Origin: Synchiropus splendidus
Taxonomy: Eukaryota > Chordata > Actinopteri > Syngnathiformes > Callionymidae
Assembly: GCF_027744825.2 (NCBI RefSeq)
Contig: NC_071334.1
Location: 38,347,937-38,411,936, forward strand
DNA length: 64,000 bases
Reading direction: 5' to 3'
Below are positions 1 to 13,700 of the stretch, piece after piece; position 1 is the stretch's first letter; the number at the start of each line of letters is the position of its first letter. Both the position numbers and the translations under genes were made by a program. The notes under the pieces were generated by a model, which did no database searches, was not told the origin of the DNA, and worked only from the letters and a program-made list of their open reading frames with translations.

Positions 1-1660
1 TACTTGCACATCAAATCTAAGCTGTCTGAAGTGTCTTTCGAAAGTTATCAACACTTTTATGTTTGCCGTTCCGAAACCCACCTTTTCTCAGGCTGAAAAG
101 CGTTTTTGTGCATTGTGCCATAACTTTTCAGGGAAGCTTCAGAACATGAAATTTTAACCTCCCACTATAGCAGAAAGGGTCTTTCTAGTAGTTGCACATC
201 AAATCTAAGCTGTCTGAAATGTTGTTCGAAAGTTATCAACACTTTTATGTTTGGCGTTCCGAAACCCACCTTATCTCAGGCTGAAAAGCGTTTTTCCGCA
301 TTGTGCCATAACTTTTCAGGGAAGCTTCAGAACATGAAATTTTAACCTCCCACTGTAGCAAAAAGGGTCTTTCTAGTAGGTGCACATCAAATCTAAGCTG
401 TCTGAAGTGTTTTTCGAAAATTATCAACACTTTTATGTTTGGCGTTCCGAAACCCACCTTATCTCAGGCTGAAAAGCATTTTTGTGCATTGTGCCATAAC
501 TTTTCAGGGAAGCTTCAGAACATGAAATTTTAACCTCCCACTATAGCAGAAAGGGTCTTTCTAGTAGTTGGACATCAAATCTAAGCTGTCTGAAGTGTTT
601 TTCGAAAGTTAATAACACTTTTATGTTTGGCGTTCCGAAACCCACCTTATCTCAGGCTGAAAAGCGTTTTTCCGCATTGTGCCATAACTTTTCTGGGAAG
701 CTTCAGAACATGAAATTTTCACCTCCCACTGTAGCAAAAAGGGTCTTTCTAGTAGGTGCACATCAAATCTAAGCTGTCTGAAGTGTTTTTCGAAAGTTAT
801 CAACACTTTTATGTTTGGCGTTCCGAAACCCATCTTATCTCAGGCTGAAAAGCGTTTTTGTGCATTGTGCCATAAATTTTCAGGGAAGCTTCAGAACATG
901 AAATTTTAACCTCCCACTATAGCAGAAAGGGTCTTTCTAGTAGTTGCACATCAAATCTAAGCTGTCTGAAGTGTTTTTCGAAAGTTATCAACACTTTTAT
1001 GTTTGGCGTTCCGAAACCCACCTTATCTCAGGCTGAAAAGCGTTTTTGTGCATTGTGCCATAACTTTTCAGGGAAGTTTCAGAACATGAAATTTTAACCT
1101 CCCACTATAGCAGAAAGGGTCTTTCTAGTAGTTGCACATCAAATGTAAGCTGTCTGAAGTGTTTTTCGAAAGTTATCAACACTTTTATGTTTGGCGTTCC
1201 GAAACCCACCTTATCTCAGGCTGAAAAGCGTTTTTGTGCATTGTGCCATAACTTTTCAGGGAAGCTTCAGAACATGAAATGTTAACCTCCCACTATAGCA
1301 GAAAGGGTCTTTCTAGTAGTTGCACATCAAATCTAAGCTGTCTGAAGTGTTTTTCGAAAGTTATCAACACTTTTATGTTTGGCGTTCCGAAACTCACCTT
1401 ATCTCAGGCTGAAAAGCGTTTTTGTGCATTGTGCCATAACTTTTCAGGGAAGTTTCAGAACATGAAATTTTAACCTCCCACTATAGCAGAAAGGGTCTTT
1501 CTAGTAGTTGCACATCAAATCTAAGCTGTCTGAAGTGTTTTTCGAAAGTTATCAACACTTTTATGTTTGGCGTTCCGAAACCCACCTTATCTCAGGCTGA
1601 AAAGCGTTTTTGTGCATTGTGCCATAACTTTTCAGGGAAGCTTCAGAACATGAAATTTTA

Positions 1661-4600
1661 ACGTCCCACTATAGCAGAAAGGGTCTTTCTAGTAGGTGCA
1701 CATCAAATCTAAGCTGTCTGAAGTGTTTTTCGAAAGTTATCAACACTTTTATGTTTGGCGTTCTGAAACCCATCTTATCTCAGGCTGAAAAGCGTTTTTG
1801 TGCATTGTGCCATAACTTTTCAGGGAAGCTTCAGAACATGAAATTTTAACCTCCCACTATAGCAGAAAGGGTCTTTCTAGTAGTTGCACATCAATTCTAA
1901 GCTGTCTGAAGTGTTTTTCGAAAGTTATCAACACTTTTATGCTTGGCGTTCCGAAACCCACCTTATCTCAGGCTGAAAAGCGTTTTTGTGCATTGTGCCA
2001 TAACTTTTCAGGGAAGTTTCAGAACATGAAATTTTAACCTCCCACTATAGCAGAAAGGGTCTTTCTAGTAGTTTCACATCAAATGTAAGCTGTCTGAAGT
2101 GTTTTTCGAAAGTTATCAACACTTTTATGTTTTGGGTTCCGAAACCCACCTTATCTCAGGCTGAAAAGCGTTTTTGTGCATTGTGCCATAACTTTTCAGG
2201 GAAGCTTCAGAACATGAAATGTTGACCTCCCACTATAGCAGAAAGGGTCTTTCTAGTAGTTGCACATCAAATCTAAGCTGTCTGAAGTGTTTTTCGAAAG
2301 TTAACAACACTTTTATGTTTGGCGTTCCGAAACCCACCTTATCTCAGGCTGAAAAGCGTTTTTGTGCATTGTGCCATAACTTTTCAGGGAAGTTTCAGAA
2401 CATGAAATTTTAACCTCCCACTATAGCAGAAAGGGTCTTTCTAGTAGTTGCACATCAAATGTAAGCTGTCTGAAGTGTTTTTCGAAAGTTATCAACACTT
2501 TTATGTTTGGCGTTCCGAAACCCACCTTATCTCAGGCTGAAAAGCGTTTTTGTGCATTGTGCCATAACTTTTCAGGGAAGCTTCAGAACATGAAATGTTA
2601 ACCTCCCACTATAGCAGAAAGGGTCTTTCTAGTAGTTGCACATCAAATCTAAGCTGTCTGAAGTGTTTTTCGAAAGTTATCAACACTTTTATGTTTGGCG
2701 TTCCGAAACCCACCTTATCTCAGGCTGAAAAGCGTTTTTGTGCATTGTGCCATAACTTTTCAGGGAAGTTTCAGAACATGAAATTTTAACCTCCCACTAT
2801 AGCAGAAAGGGTCTTTCTAGTAGTTGCACATCAAATCTAAGCTGTCTGAAGTGTTTTTCGAAAGTTATCAACACTTTTATGTTTGGCGTTCCGAAACCCA
2901 CCTTATCTCAGGCTGAAAAGCGTTTTTACGCATTGTGCCATAACTTTTCAGGGAAGCTTCAGAACATGAAATTTTAACCTCCCACTATAGCAAAAACGGT
3001 CTTTCTGGTAGGTGCACATCAAATCTAAGCTGTCTGAAGTGTTTTTCGAAAGTTATCAACACTTTTATGTTTTGCGTTCCGAAACCCACCTTATCTCAGG
3101 CTGAAAAGCGTTTTTGTGCATTGTGCCATAACTTTTCAGGGAAGCTTCAGAACATGAAATTTTAACGTCCCACTATAGCAGAAAGGGTCTTTCTAGTAGG
3201 TGCACATCAAATCTAAGCTGTCTGAAGTGTTTTTCGAAAGTTATCAACACTTTTATGTTTGGCGTTCTGAAACCCATCTTATCTCAGGCTGAAAAGCGTT
3301 TTTGTGCATTGTGCCATAACTTTTCAGGGAAGCTTCAGAACATGAAATTTTAACCTCCCACTATAGCAGAAAGGGTCTTTCTAGTAGTTGCACATCAATT
3401 CTAAGCTGTCTGAAGTGTTTTTCGAAAGTTATCAACACTTTTATGCTTGGCGTTCCGAAACCCACCTTATCTCAGGCTGAAAAGCGTTTTTGTGCATTGT
3501 GCCATAACTTTTCAGGGAAGTTTCAGAACATGAAATTTTAACCTCCCACTATAGCAGAAAGGGTCTTTCTAGTAGTTTCACATCAAATGTAAGCTGTCTG
3601 AAGTGTTTTTCGAAAGTTATCAACACTTTTATGTTTTGGGTTCCGAAACCCACCTTATCTCAGGCTGAAAAGCGTTTTTGTGCATTGTGCCATAACTTTT
3701 CAGGGAAGCTTCAGAACATGAAATGTTGACCTCCCACTATAGCAGAAAGGGTCTTTCTAGTAGTTGCACATCAAATCTAAGCTGTCTGAAGTGTTTTTCG
3801 AAAGTTATCAACACTTTTATGTTTGGCGTTCCGAAACCCACCTTATCTCAGGCTGAAAAGCGTTTTTACGCATTGTGCCATAACTTTTCAGGGAAACTTC
3901 AGAACATGAAATTTTAACCTCTCACTATAGCAGAAAGGGTCTTTCTAGTAGTTGCACATCAAATCTAAGCTGTCTGTAGTGTTTTTCGAAAGTTATTAAC
4001 ACTTTTATGTTTGGCGTTCCAAAACCCACCTTATCTCAGGCTGAAAAGCGTTTTTGTGCATTGTGCCATAACCTTTCAGGGAAGCTTCTGAACATGAAAT
4101 TTTAACCTCCCACTATAGCAGAAAGGGTCTTTCTAGTAGTTGCACATCAAATCTAAGCTGTCTGAAGTGTTTTTCGAAAGTTATCAACACTTTTATGAAC
4201 ATGAAATTTTAACCTCCCACTATAGCAGAAAGGGTCTTTCTAGTAGTTGCACATCAAATCTAAGATGTCTGAAGTGTTTTTTGAAAGTTATCAACACTTT
4301 TATGTTTGGCGTTCCGAAACTCACCTTATCTCAGGCTGAAAAGCGTTTTTGTGCATTGTGCCATAACTTTTCAGGGAACCTTCAGAACATGAAATTTTAA
4401 CCTCCCACTATAGCAGAAAGGGTCTTTCTAGTAGTTGCACATCAAATCTAAGCTGTCTGAAGTTTTTTTCGAAAGTTATTAACACTTTTATGTTTGGCGT
4501 TCCAAAACCCACCTTATCTCAGGCTGAAAAGCGTTTTTGTGCATTGTGCCATAACTTTTCAGGGAAGCTTCTGAACATGAAATTTTAACATCCCACTATA

Positions 4601-4775
4601 GCAGAAAGGGTCTTTCTAGTAGTTGCACATCAAATCTAAGCTGTCTGAAGTGTTTTTCGAAAGTTATCAACACTTTTATGTTTTGCGTTCCGAAACCCAC
4701 CTTGTCTCAGGCTGAAAAGCGTTTTTGTGCATTGTGCCATAACTTTTCAGGGAAGCTTCAGAACATGAAATTTTA
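1661..4775. repeat. Higher-order repeat, 8-monomer (1504 bp) period
   Basis: Rare monomer variants recur in the same order at an offset of 1504 bp, which is 8 x 188. The ACGTCCCAC variant lies at 1661 and 3165, and the GTTTCACATC variant at 2071 and 3575. The next copy, near 4776-5185, is displaced by 1610-1611 bp because it contains an 81-bp-shortened monomer. This shows amplification of multi-monomer blocks, as in centromeric satellites. Confidence 0.8.
4098..4204. repeat. Shortened satellite monomer (81-bp internal deletion)
   Basis: At 4197/4198 the sequence jumps from TTTTATG directly to AACATGAAAT, dropping the 81 bp that normally lie between them and leaving a monomer of about 107 bp. 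The same junction recurs at 8063/8064, so the deleted monomer was later copied as part of a larger block about 3.87 kb away. Monomer boundaries are arbitrary in a tandem array, so the edges given are approximate. Confidence 0.75.
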
Positions 4776-7700
4776 ACGTCCCACTATAGCAGAAAGGGTC
4801 TTTCTAGTAGGTGCACATCAAATCTAAGCTGTCTGAAGTGTTTTTCGAAAGTTATCAACACTTTTATGTTTGGCGTTCTGAAACCCATCTTATCTCTGGC
4901 TGAAAAGCGTTTTTGTGCATTGTGCCATAACTTTTCAGGGAAGCTTCAGAACATGAAATTTTAACCTCCCACTATAGCAGAAAGGGTCTTTCTAGTAGCT
5001 GCACATCAATTCTAAGCTGTCTGAAGTGTTTTTCGAAAGTTATCAACACTTTTATGTTTGGCGTTCCGAAACCCACCTTATCTCAGGCTGAAAAGCGTTT
5101 TTGTGCATTGTGCCATAACTTTTCAGGGAATTTCAGAACATGAAATTTTAACCTCCCACTATAGCAGAAAGGGTCTTTCTAGTAGTTTCACATCAAATGT
5201 AAGCTGTCTGAAGTGTTTTTCGAAAGTTATCAACACTTTTATGTTTTGGGTTCCGAAACCCACCTTATCTCAGGCTGAAAAGCGTTTTTGTGCATTGTGC
5301 CATAACTTTTCAGGGAAGCTTCAGAACATGAAATTTTAACCTCCCACTATAGCAGAAAGGGTCTTTCTAGTAGTTGCACATCAAATCTAAGCTGTCTGAA
5401 GTGTTTTTCGAAAGTTATCAACACTTTTATGTTTGGCGTTCCGAAACCCACCTTATCTCAGGCTGAAAAGCGTTTTTGTGCATTGTGCCATAACTTTTCA
5501 GGGAAGCTTCAGAACATGAAATGTTGACCTCCCACTATAGCAGAAAGGGTCTTTCTAGTAGTTGCACATCAAATCTAAGCTGTCTGAAGTGTTTTTCGAA
5601 AGTTATCAACACTTTTATGTTTGGCGTTCCGAAACCCACCTTATCTCAGGCTGAAAAGCGTTTTTGTGCATTGTGCCATAACTTTTCCGGGATGCTCCAG
5701 AACATGAAATTTTAACCTCCCACTATAGCACAAAGGGTCTTTCTAGTAGTTGCACATCAAATCTAAGCTGTCTGAAGTGTTTTTCGAAAGTTATCAACAC
5801 TTTTATGTTTGGCGTTCCGAAACCCACCTTATCTCAGGCTGAAAAGCGTTTTTACGCATTGTGCCATAACTTTTCAGGGAAACTTCAGAACATGAAATTT
5901 TAACCTCTCACTATAGCAGAAAGGGTCTTTCTAGTAGTTGCACATCAAATCTAAGCTGTCTGTAGTGTTTTTCGAAAGTTATTAACACTTTTATGTTTGG
6001 CGTTCCAAAACCCACCTTATCTCAGGCTGAAAAGCGTTTTTGTGCATTGTGCCATAACTTTTCAGGGAAGCTTCTGAACATGAAATTTTAACCTCCCACT
6101 ATAGCAGAAAGGGTCTTTCTAGTAGTTGCACATCAAATCTAAGCTGTCTGAAGTGTTTTTCGAAAGTTATTAACACTTTTATGTTTGGCGTTCCAAAACC
6201 CACCTTATCTCAGGCTGAAAAGCGTTTTTGTGCATTGTGCCATAACTTTTCAGGGAAGCTTCTGAACATGAAATTTTAACATCCCACTATAGCAGAAAGG
6301 GTCTTTCTAGTAGTTGCACATCAAATCTAAGCTGTCTGAAGTGTTTTTCGAAAGTTATCAACACTTTTATGTTTGGCGTTCCGAAACCCACCTTATCTCA
6401 GGCTGAAAAGCGTTTTTGTGCATTGTGCCATAACTTTTCAGGGAAGCTTCAGAACATGAAATGTTAACCTCCCACTATAGCAGAAAGGGTCTTTCTAGTA
6501 GTTGCACATCAAATCTAAGCTGTCTGAAGTGTTTTTCGAAAGTTATCAACACTTTTATGTTTGGCGTTCCGAAACCCACCTTATCTCAGGCTGAAAAGCG
6601 TTTTTGTGCATTGTGCCATAACTTTTCAGGGAAGTTTCAGAACATGAAATTTTAACCTCCCACTATAGCAGAAAGGGTCTTTCTAGTAGTTGCACATCAA
6701 ATGTAAGCTGTCTGAAGTGTTTTTCGAAAGTTATCAACACTTTTATGTTTGGCGTTCCGAAAACCACCTTATCTCAGGCTGAAAAGCGTTTTTACGCATT
6801 GTGCCATAACTTTTCAGGGAAGCTTCAGAACATGAAATTTTAACCTCCCACTATACCAAAAACGGTCTTTCTAGTAGGTGCACATCAAATCTAAGCTGTC
6901 TGAAGTGTTTTTCGAAAGTTATCAACACTTTTATGTTTTGCGTTCCGAAACCCACCTTATCTCAGGCTGAAAAGCGTTTTTGTGCATTGTGCCATAACTT
7001 TTCAGGGAAGCTTCAGAACATGAAATTTTAACGTCCCACTATAGCAGAAAGGGTCTTTCTAGTAGGTGCACATCAAATCTAAGCTGTCTGAAGTGTTTTT
7101 CGAAAGTTATCAACACTTTTATGTTTGGCGTTCTGAAACCCATCTTATCTCAGGCTGAAAAGCGTTTTTGTGCATTGTGCCATAACTTTTCAGGGAAGCT
7201 TCAGAACATGAAATTTTAACCTCCCACTATAGCAGAAAGGGTCTTTCTAGTAGTTGCACATCAATTCTAAGCTGTCTGAAGTGTTTTTCGAAAGTTATCA
7301 ACACTTTTATGTTTGGCGTTCCGAAACCCACCTTATCTCAGGCTGAAAAGCGTTTTTGTGCATTGTGCCATAACTTTTCAGGGAAGCTTCAGAACATGAA
7401 ATGTTAACCTCCCACTATAGCAGAAAGGGTCTTTCTAGTAGTTGCACATCAAATCTAAGCTGTCTGAAGTGTTTTTCGAAAGTTATCAACACTTTTATGT
7501 TTGGCGTTCCGAAACCCACCTTATCTCAGGCTGAAAAGCGTTTTTACGCATTGTGCCATAACTTTTCAGGGAAACTTCAGAACATGAAATTTTAACCTCC
7601 CACTATAGCAGAAAGGGTCATTCTAGTAGTTGCACATCAAATCTAAGCTGTCTGAAGTGTTTTTCGAAAGTTATCAACACTTTTATGTTTGGCGTTCCGA

Positions 7701-10700
7701 AATCCACCTTATCTCAGGCTGAAAAACGTTTTTGTGCATTGTGCCATAACTTTTCAGGGAAGCTTCAGAACATGACATTTTAACCTCTCACTATAGCAGA
7801 AAGGGTCTTTCTTGTAGTTGCACATCAAATCTAAGCTGTCTGTAGTGTTTTTCGAAAGTTATTAACACTTTTATGTTTGGCGTTCCAAAACCCACCTTAT
7901 CTCAGGCTGAAAAGCGTTTTTGTGCATTGTGCCATAACTTTTCAGGGAAGCTTCTGAACATGAAATTTTAACCTCCCACTATAGCAGAAAGGGTCTTTCT
8001 AGTAGTTGCACATCAAATCTAAGCTGTCTGAAGTGTTTTTCGAAAGTTATCAACACTTTTATGAACATGAAATTTTAACCTCCCACTATAGCAGAAAGGG
8101 TCTTTCTAGTAGTTGCACATCAAATCTAAGATGTCTGAAGTGTTTTTCGAAAGTTATCAACACTTTTATGTTTGGCGTTCCGAAACTCACCTTATCTCAG
8201 GCTGAAAAGCGTTTTTGTGCATTGTGCCATAACTTTTCAGGGAACCTTCAGAACATGAAATTTTAACCTCCCACTATAGCAGAAAGGGTCTTTCTAGTAG
8301 TTGCACATCAAATCTAAGCTGTCTGAAGTTTTTTTCGAAAGTTATTAACACTTTTATGTTTGGCGTTCCAAAACCCACCTTATCTCAGGCTGAAAAGCGT
8401 TTTTGTGCATTGTGCCATAACTTTTCAGGGAAGCTTCTGAACATGAAATTTTAACATCCCACTATAGCAGAAAGGGTCTTTCTAGTAGTTGCACATCAAA
8501 TCTAAGCTGTCTGAAGTGTTTTTCGAAAGTTATCAACACTTTTATGTTTGGCGTTCCGAAACCCACCTTATCTCAGGCTGAAAAGCGTTAACACGCATTG
8601 TGCCATAACTTTTCAGGGAAGCTTCAGAAAATGAAATTTTTACCTCCCACTATAGCAGAAAGGGTCTTTCTAGTAGTTGCACATCAAATCTAAGCTGTCC
8701 GAAGTGTTTTTCGAAAGTTATTAACACTTTTATGTTTGGAGTTCCGAAACCCACCTTATCTCAGTCTGAAAAGCGTTTTTGTGCATTGTGCCATAACTTT
8801 TCAGGGAAGCTTCAGAACATGAAATTTTAACCTCCCACTATAGCAGAAAGGGTCTTTCTAGTAGTTGCACATCAAATCTAAGCTGTCTGTAGTGTTTTTC
8901 GAAAGTTATCAACACTTTTATGTTTGGCGTTCCGAAACCCACCTTATCTCAGGCTGAAAAGCGTTTTTACGCATTGTGCCATAACTTTTCAGGGAAGCTT
9001 CAGAAAATGAAATTTTTACCTCCCACTATAGCAGAAAGGGTCTTTCTAGTAGTTGCACATCAAATCTAAGCTGTCCGAAGTGTTTTTCGAAAGTTATTAA
9101 CACTTTTATGTTTGGCGTTCCGAAACCCACCTTATCTCAGACTGAAAAGCGTTTTTGTGCATTGTGCCATAACTTTTCAGGGAAGCTTCAGAACATGAAA
9201 TTTTAACCTCCCACTATAGCAGAAAGGGTCTTTCTAGTAGTTGCACATCAAATCTAAGCTGTCTGAAGTGTTTTTCGAAAGTTATTAACACTTTCATGTT
9301 TGGCGTTCCGAAACCCACCTTATCTCAGGCTGAAAAGCGTTTTTGTGCGTTGTGCCATAACTTTTCAGGGAAGCTTCTGAACTTGAAATTTTAACCTCTC
9401 ACTATAGCATAAAGGGTCTTTCTAGTAGTTGCACATCAAATCTAAGCTGTCTGAAGTGTTTTTCGAAAGTTATTAACACTTTTATGTTTGGCGTTCCGAA
9501 ACCCACCATATCTCAGGCTGAAAAGCGTTTTTGTGCATTGTGCCATAACTTTTCCGGGATGCTCCAGAACATGAAATTTTAACCTCCCACTATAGCAGAA
9601 AGGGTCTTTCTAGTAGTTGCACATCAAATCTAAGCTGTCTGAAGTGTTTTTCGAAAGTTATCAACACTTTTATGTTTGGCGTTCCGAAACCCTCCTTATC
9701 TCAGGCTGAAAAGCGTTTTTACGCATTGTGCCATAACTTTTCAGGGAAACTTCAGAACATGAAATTTTAACCTCCCACTATAGCAGAAAGGGTCATTCTA
9801 GTAGTTGCACATCAAATCTAAGCTGTCTGAAGTGTTTTTCGAAAGTTATCAACACTTTTATGTTTGGCGTTCCGAAACCCACCTTATCTCATGCTGAAAA
9901 ACGTTTTTGTGCATTGTGCCATAACTTTTCAGGGAAGCTTCAGAACATGAAATTTTAACCTCTCACTATATCAGAAAGGGTCTTTCTAGTAGTTGCACAT
10001 CAAATCTAAGCTGTCTGTAGTGTTTTTCGAAAGTTATTAACACTTTTATGTTTGGCGTTCCAAAACCCACCTTATCTCAGGCTGAAAAGCGTTTTTGTGC
10101 ATTGTGCCATAACTTTTCAGGGAAGCTTCAGAACATGAAATTTTAACCTCCCACTATAGCAGAAAGGGTCTTTCTAGTAGTTGCACATCAAATCTAAGCT
10201 GTCTGAAGTGTTTTTCGAAAGTTATCAACACTTTTATGTTTGGCGTTCAGAAACCCTCCTTATCTCAGGCTGAAAAGCGTTTTTGTGCATTGTGCCATAA
10301 CTTTTCAGGGAAGCTTCAGAACATGAAATTTTAACCTCCCACTATAGCAGAAAGGGTCATTCTAGTAGTTGCACATCAAATCTAAGCTGTCTGAAGTGTT
10401 TTTCGAAAGTTATCAACACTTTTATGTTTGGCGTTCCGAAACCCACCTTATCTCAGGCTGAAAAACGTTTTTGTGCATTGTGCCATAACTTTTCAGGGAA
10501 GCTTCAGAACATGAAATTTTAACCTCTCACTATAGCAGAAAGGGTCATTCTAGTAGTTGCACATCAAATCTAAGCTGTCTGAAGTGTTTTTCGAAAGTTA
10601 TCAACACTTTTATGTTTGGCGTTCCGAAACCCTCCTTATCTCAGGCTGAAAAGCGTTTTTACGCATTGTGCCATAAGTTTTCAGGGAAGCTTCAGAAAAT

Positions 10701-13700
10701 GAAATTTTTACCTCCCACTATAGCACAAAGGGTCTTTCTAGTAGTTGCACATCAAATTTAAGCTGTCCGAAGTGTTTTTCGAAAGTTATTAACACTTTTA
10801 TGTTTGGCGTTCCGAAACCCACCTTATCTCAGACTGAAAAGCGTTTTTGTGCATTGTGCCATAACTTTTCAGGGAAGCTTCAGAACATGAAATTTTAACC
10901 TCCCACTATAGCAGAAAGGGTCTTTCTAGTAGTTGCACATCAAATCTAAGATGTCTGAAGTGTTTTTCGAAAGTTATCAACACTTTTATGTTTGGCGTTC
11001 CGAAACCCACCTTATCTCAGGCTGAAAAACGTTTTTGTGCATTGTGCCATAACTTTTCAGGGAAGCTTCAGAACATGAAATTTTAACCTCTCACTATTCC
11101 AGAAAGGGTCTTTCTAGTAGTTGCACATCAAATCTAAGCTGTCTGTAGTGTTTTTCGAAAGTTATTAACACTTTAATGTTTGGCGTTCCAAAACCCACCT
11201 TATCTCAGGCTGAAAAGCGTTTTTGTGCATTGTGCCATAACTTTTCAGGGAAGCTTCAGAACATGAAATTTTAACCTCCCACTATAGCAGAAAGGGTCTT
11301 TCTAGTAGTTGCACATCAAATCTAAGCTGTCTGAAGTGTTTTTCGAAAGTTATCAACACTTTTATGTTTGGCGTTCCGAAACCCACCTTATCTCAGGCTG
11401 AAAAGCGTTTTTGTGCATTGTGCCATAACTTTTCAGGGAAGCTTCAGAACATGAAATTTTAACCTCCCACTATAGCAGAAAGGGTCATTCTAGTAGTTGC
11501 ACTTCAAATCTAAGCTGTCTGAAGTGTTTTTCGAAAGTTATCAACACTTTTATGTTTGGCGTTCCGAAACCCAACTTATCTCAGGCTGAAAAACGTTTTT
11601 GTGCATTGTGCCATAACTTTTCAGGGAAGCTTCAGAACATGAAATTTTAACCTCTCACTATAGCAGAAAGGGTCTTTCTAGTAGTTGCACATCAAATCTA
11701 AGCTGTCTGAAGTGTTTTTCGAAAGTTATCAACACTTTTATGTTTGGCGTTCCGAAACCCTCCTTATCTCAGGCTGAAAAGCGTTTTTACGCATTGTGCC
11801 ATAAGTTTTCAGGGAAGCTTCAGAAAATGAAATTTTTACCTCCCACTATGGCACAAAGGGTCTTTCTAGTAGTTGCACATCAAATTTAAGCTGTCCGAAG
11901 TGTTTTTCGAAAGTTATTAACACTTTTATGTTTGGCGTTCCGAAACCCACCTTATCTCAGACTGAAAAGCGTTTTTGTGCATTGTGCCATAACTTTTCAG
12001 GGAAGCTTCAGAACATGAAATTTTAACCTCCCACTATAGCAGAAAAGGTCTTTCTAGTAGTTGCACATCAAATCTAAGATGTCTGAAGTGTTTTTCGAAA
12101 GTTATCAACACTTTTATGTTTGGCGTTCCGAAACTCACCTTATCTCAGCCTGAAAAGCGTTTTTGTGCATTGTGCCATAACTTTTCAGGGAAGCTTCAGA
12201 ACATGAAATTTTAACCTCCCGCTATAGCAGAAAGGGTCTTTCTAGTAGTTGCACATCAAATCTAAGCTGTCTGAAGTGTTTTTCGAAAGTTATTAACACT
12301 TTTATGTTTGGCGTTCCAAAACCCACCATATCTCAGGCTGAAAAGCGTTTTTGTGCATTGTGCCATAACATTTCAGGGTAGCTTCAGAACATGAAATTTT
12401 AACGTCCCACTATAGCAGAAAGGGTCTTTCTAGTAGTTGCACATCAAATCTAAGCTGTCTGAAGTTTTTTTCGAAAGTTATTAACACTTTTATGTTTGGC
12501 GTTCCAAAACCCACCTTATCTCAGGCTGAAAAGCGTTTTCACGCATTGTGCCATAACTTTTCAGGGAAGCTTCAGAAAATGAAATTTTTACCTCCCACTA
12601 TAGCAGAAAGGGTCTTTCTAGTAGTTGCACATCAAATCTAAGCTGTCCGAAGTGTTTTTCGAAAGTTATCAACACTTTTATGTTTGGCGTTCCGAAACCC
12701 ACCTTATCTCAGGCTGAAAAGCGTTTTTACGCATTGTGCCATAACTTTTCAGGGAAGCTTCAGAAAATGAAATTTTTACCTCCCACTATAGCAGAAAGGG
12801 TCTTTCTAGTAGTTGCACATCAAATCTAAGCTGTCCAAAGTGTTTTTCGAAAGTTATTAACACTTTTATGTTTGGCGTTCCGAAACCCACCTTATCTCAG
12901 ACTGAAAAGCGTTTTCGTGCATTGTGCCATAACTTTTCAGGGAAGCTTCAGAACATGAAATTTTAACTTCCCACTATAGCAGAAAAGGTCTTTCTAGTAG
13001 TTGCACATCAAATCTAAGCTGTCAGAAGTGTTTTTCGAAAGTTATTAACACTTTTATGTTTGGCGTTCCGAAACCCACCTTATCTCAGGCTGAAAAGCGT
13101 TTTTGTGCAATATGCCATAACTTTTCAGGGAAGCTTCAGAACATGAAATTTTAACCTCCCACTATAGCAGAAAGGGCCTTTCTAGTAGTTGCACATCAAA
13201 TCTAAGCTGTCTGAAGTGTTTTTTGAAAGTTATCAACACTTTTATGTTTGGCGTTCCGAAACCCACCATATCTCAGGCTGAAAGGCGTTTTTGTGCATTG
13301 TGCCATAACTTTTCAGGGAAGCTTCAGAACATAAAATTTTAACCTCCCACTATAGCAGAAAGGGTCTTTCTAGTAGTTGCACATCAAATCTAAGCTGTCT
13401 GAAGTGTTTTTCGAAAGTTATTAACACTTTTATGTTTGGCGTTCCGAAGCCCACCTTATCTCGGGCTGAAAAGCGTTTTTGTGCATTGTACCATAACTTT
13501 TCTGGGAAGCTTCAGAACATGAAATTTTAACCTCCCACTATAGCAGAAAGGGTCTTTCTAGTAGTTGCACATCAAATCTAAGCTGTCTGAACTGTTTTTC
13601 GAAAGTTATTAACACTTTTTTGTTTCGCGTTCCGAAACCCACCTTATCTCAGGCTGAAAAGCGTTTTTGTGCATTGTGCCATAACTTTTCAGGGAAGCTT

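Noticed and set aside
245..8266. Recurring 64-93 codon frames in the satellite (for example 1279-1473, 4140-4400)
   Set aside because: They repeat with the 188-bp monomer, shift frame between monomers, and have counterparts on both strands; they show no sign of coding use.
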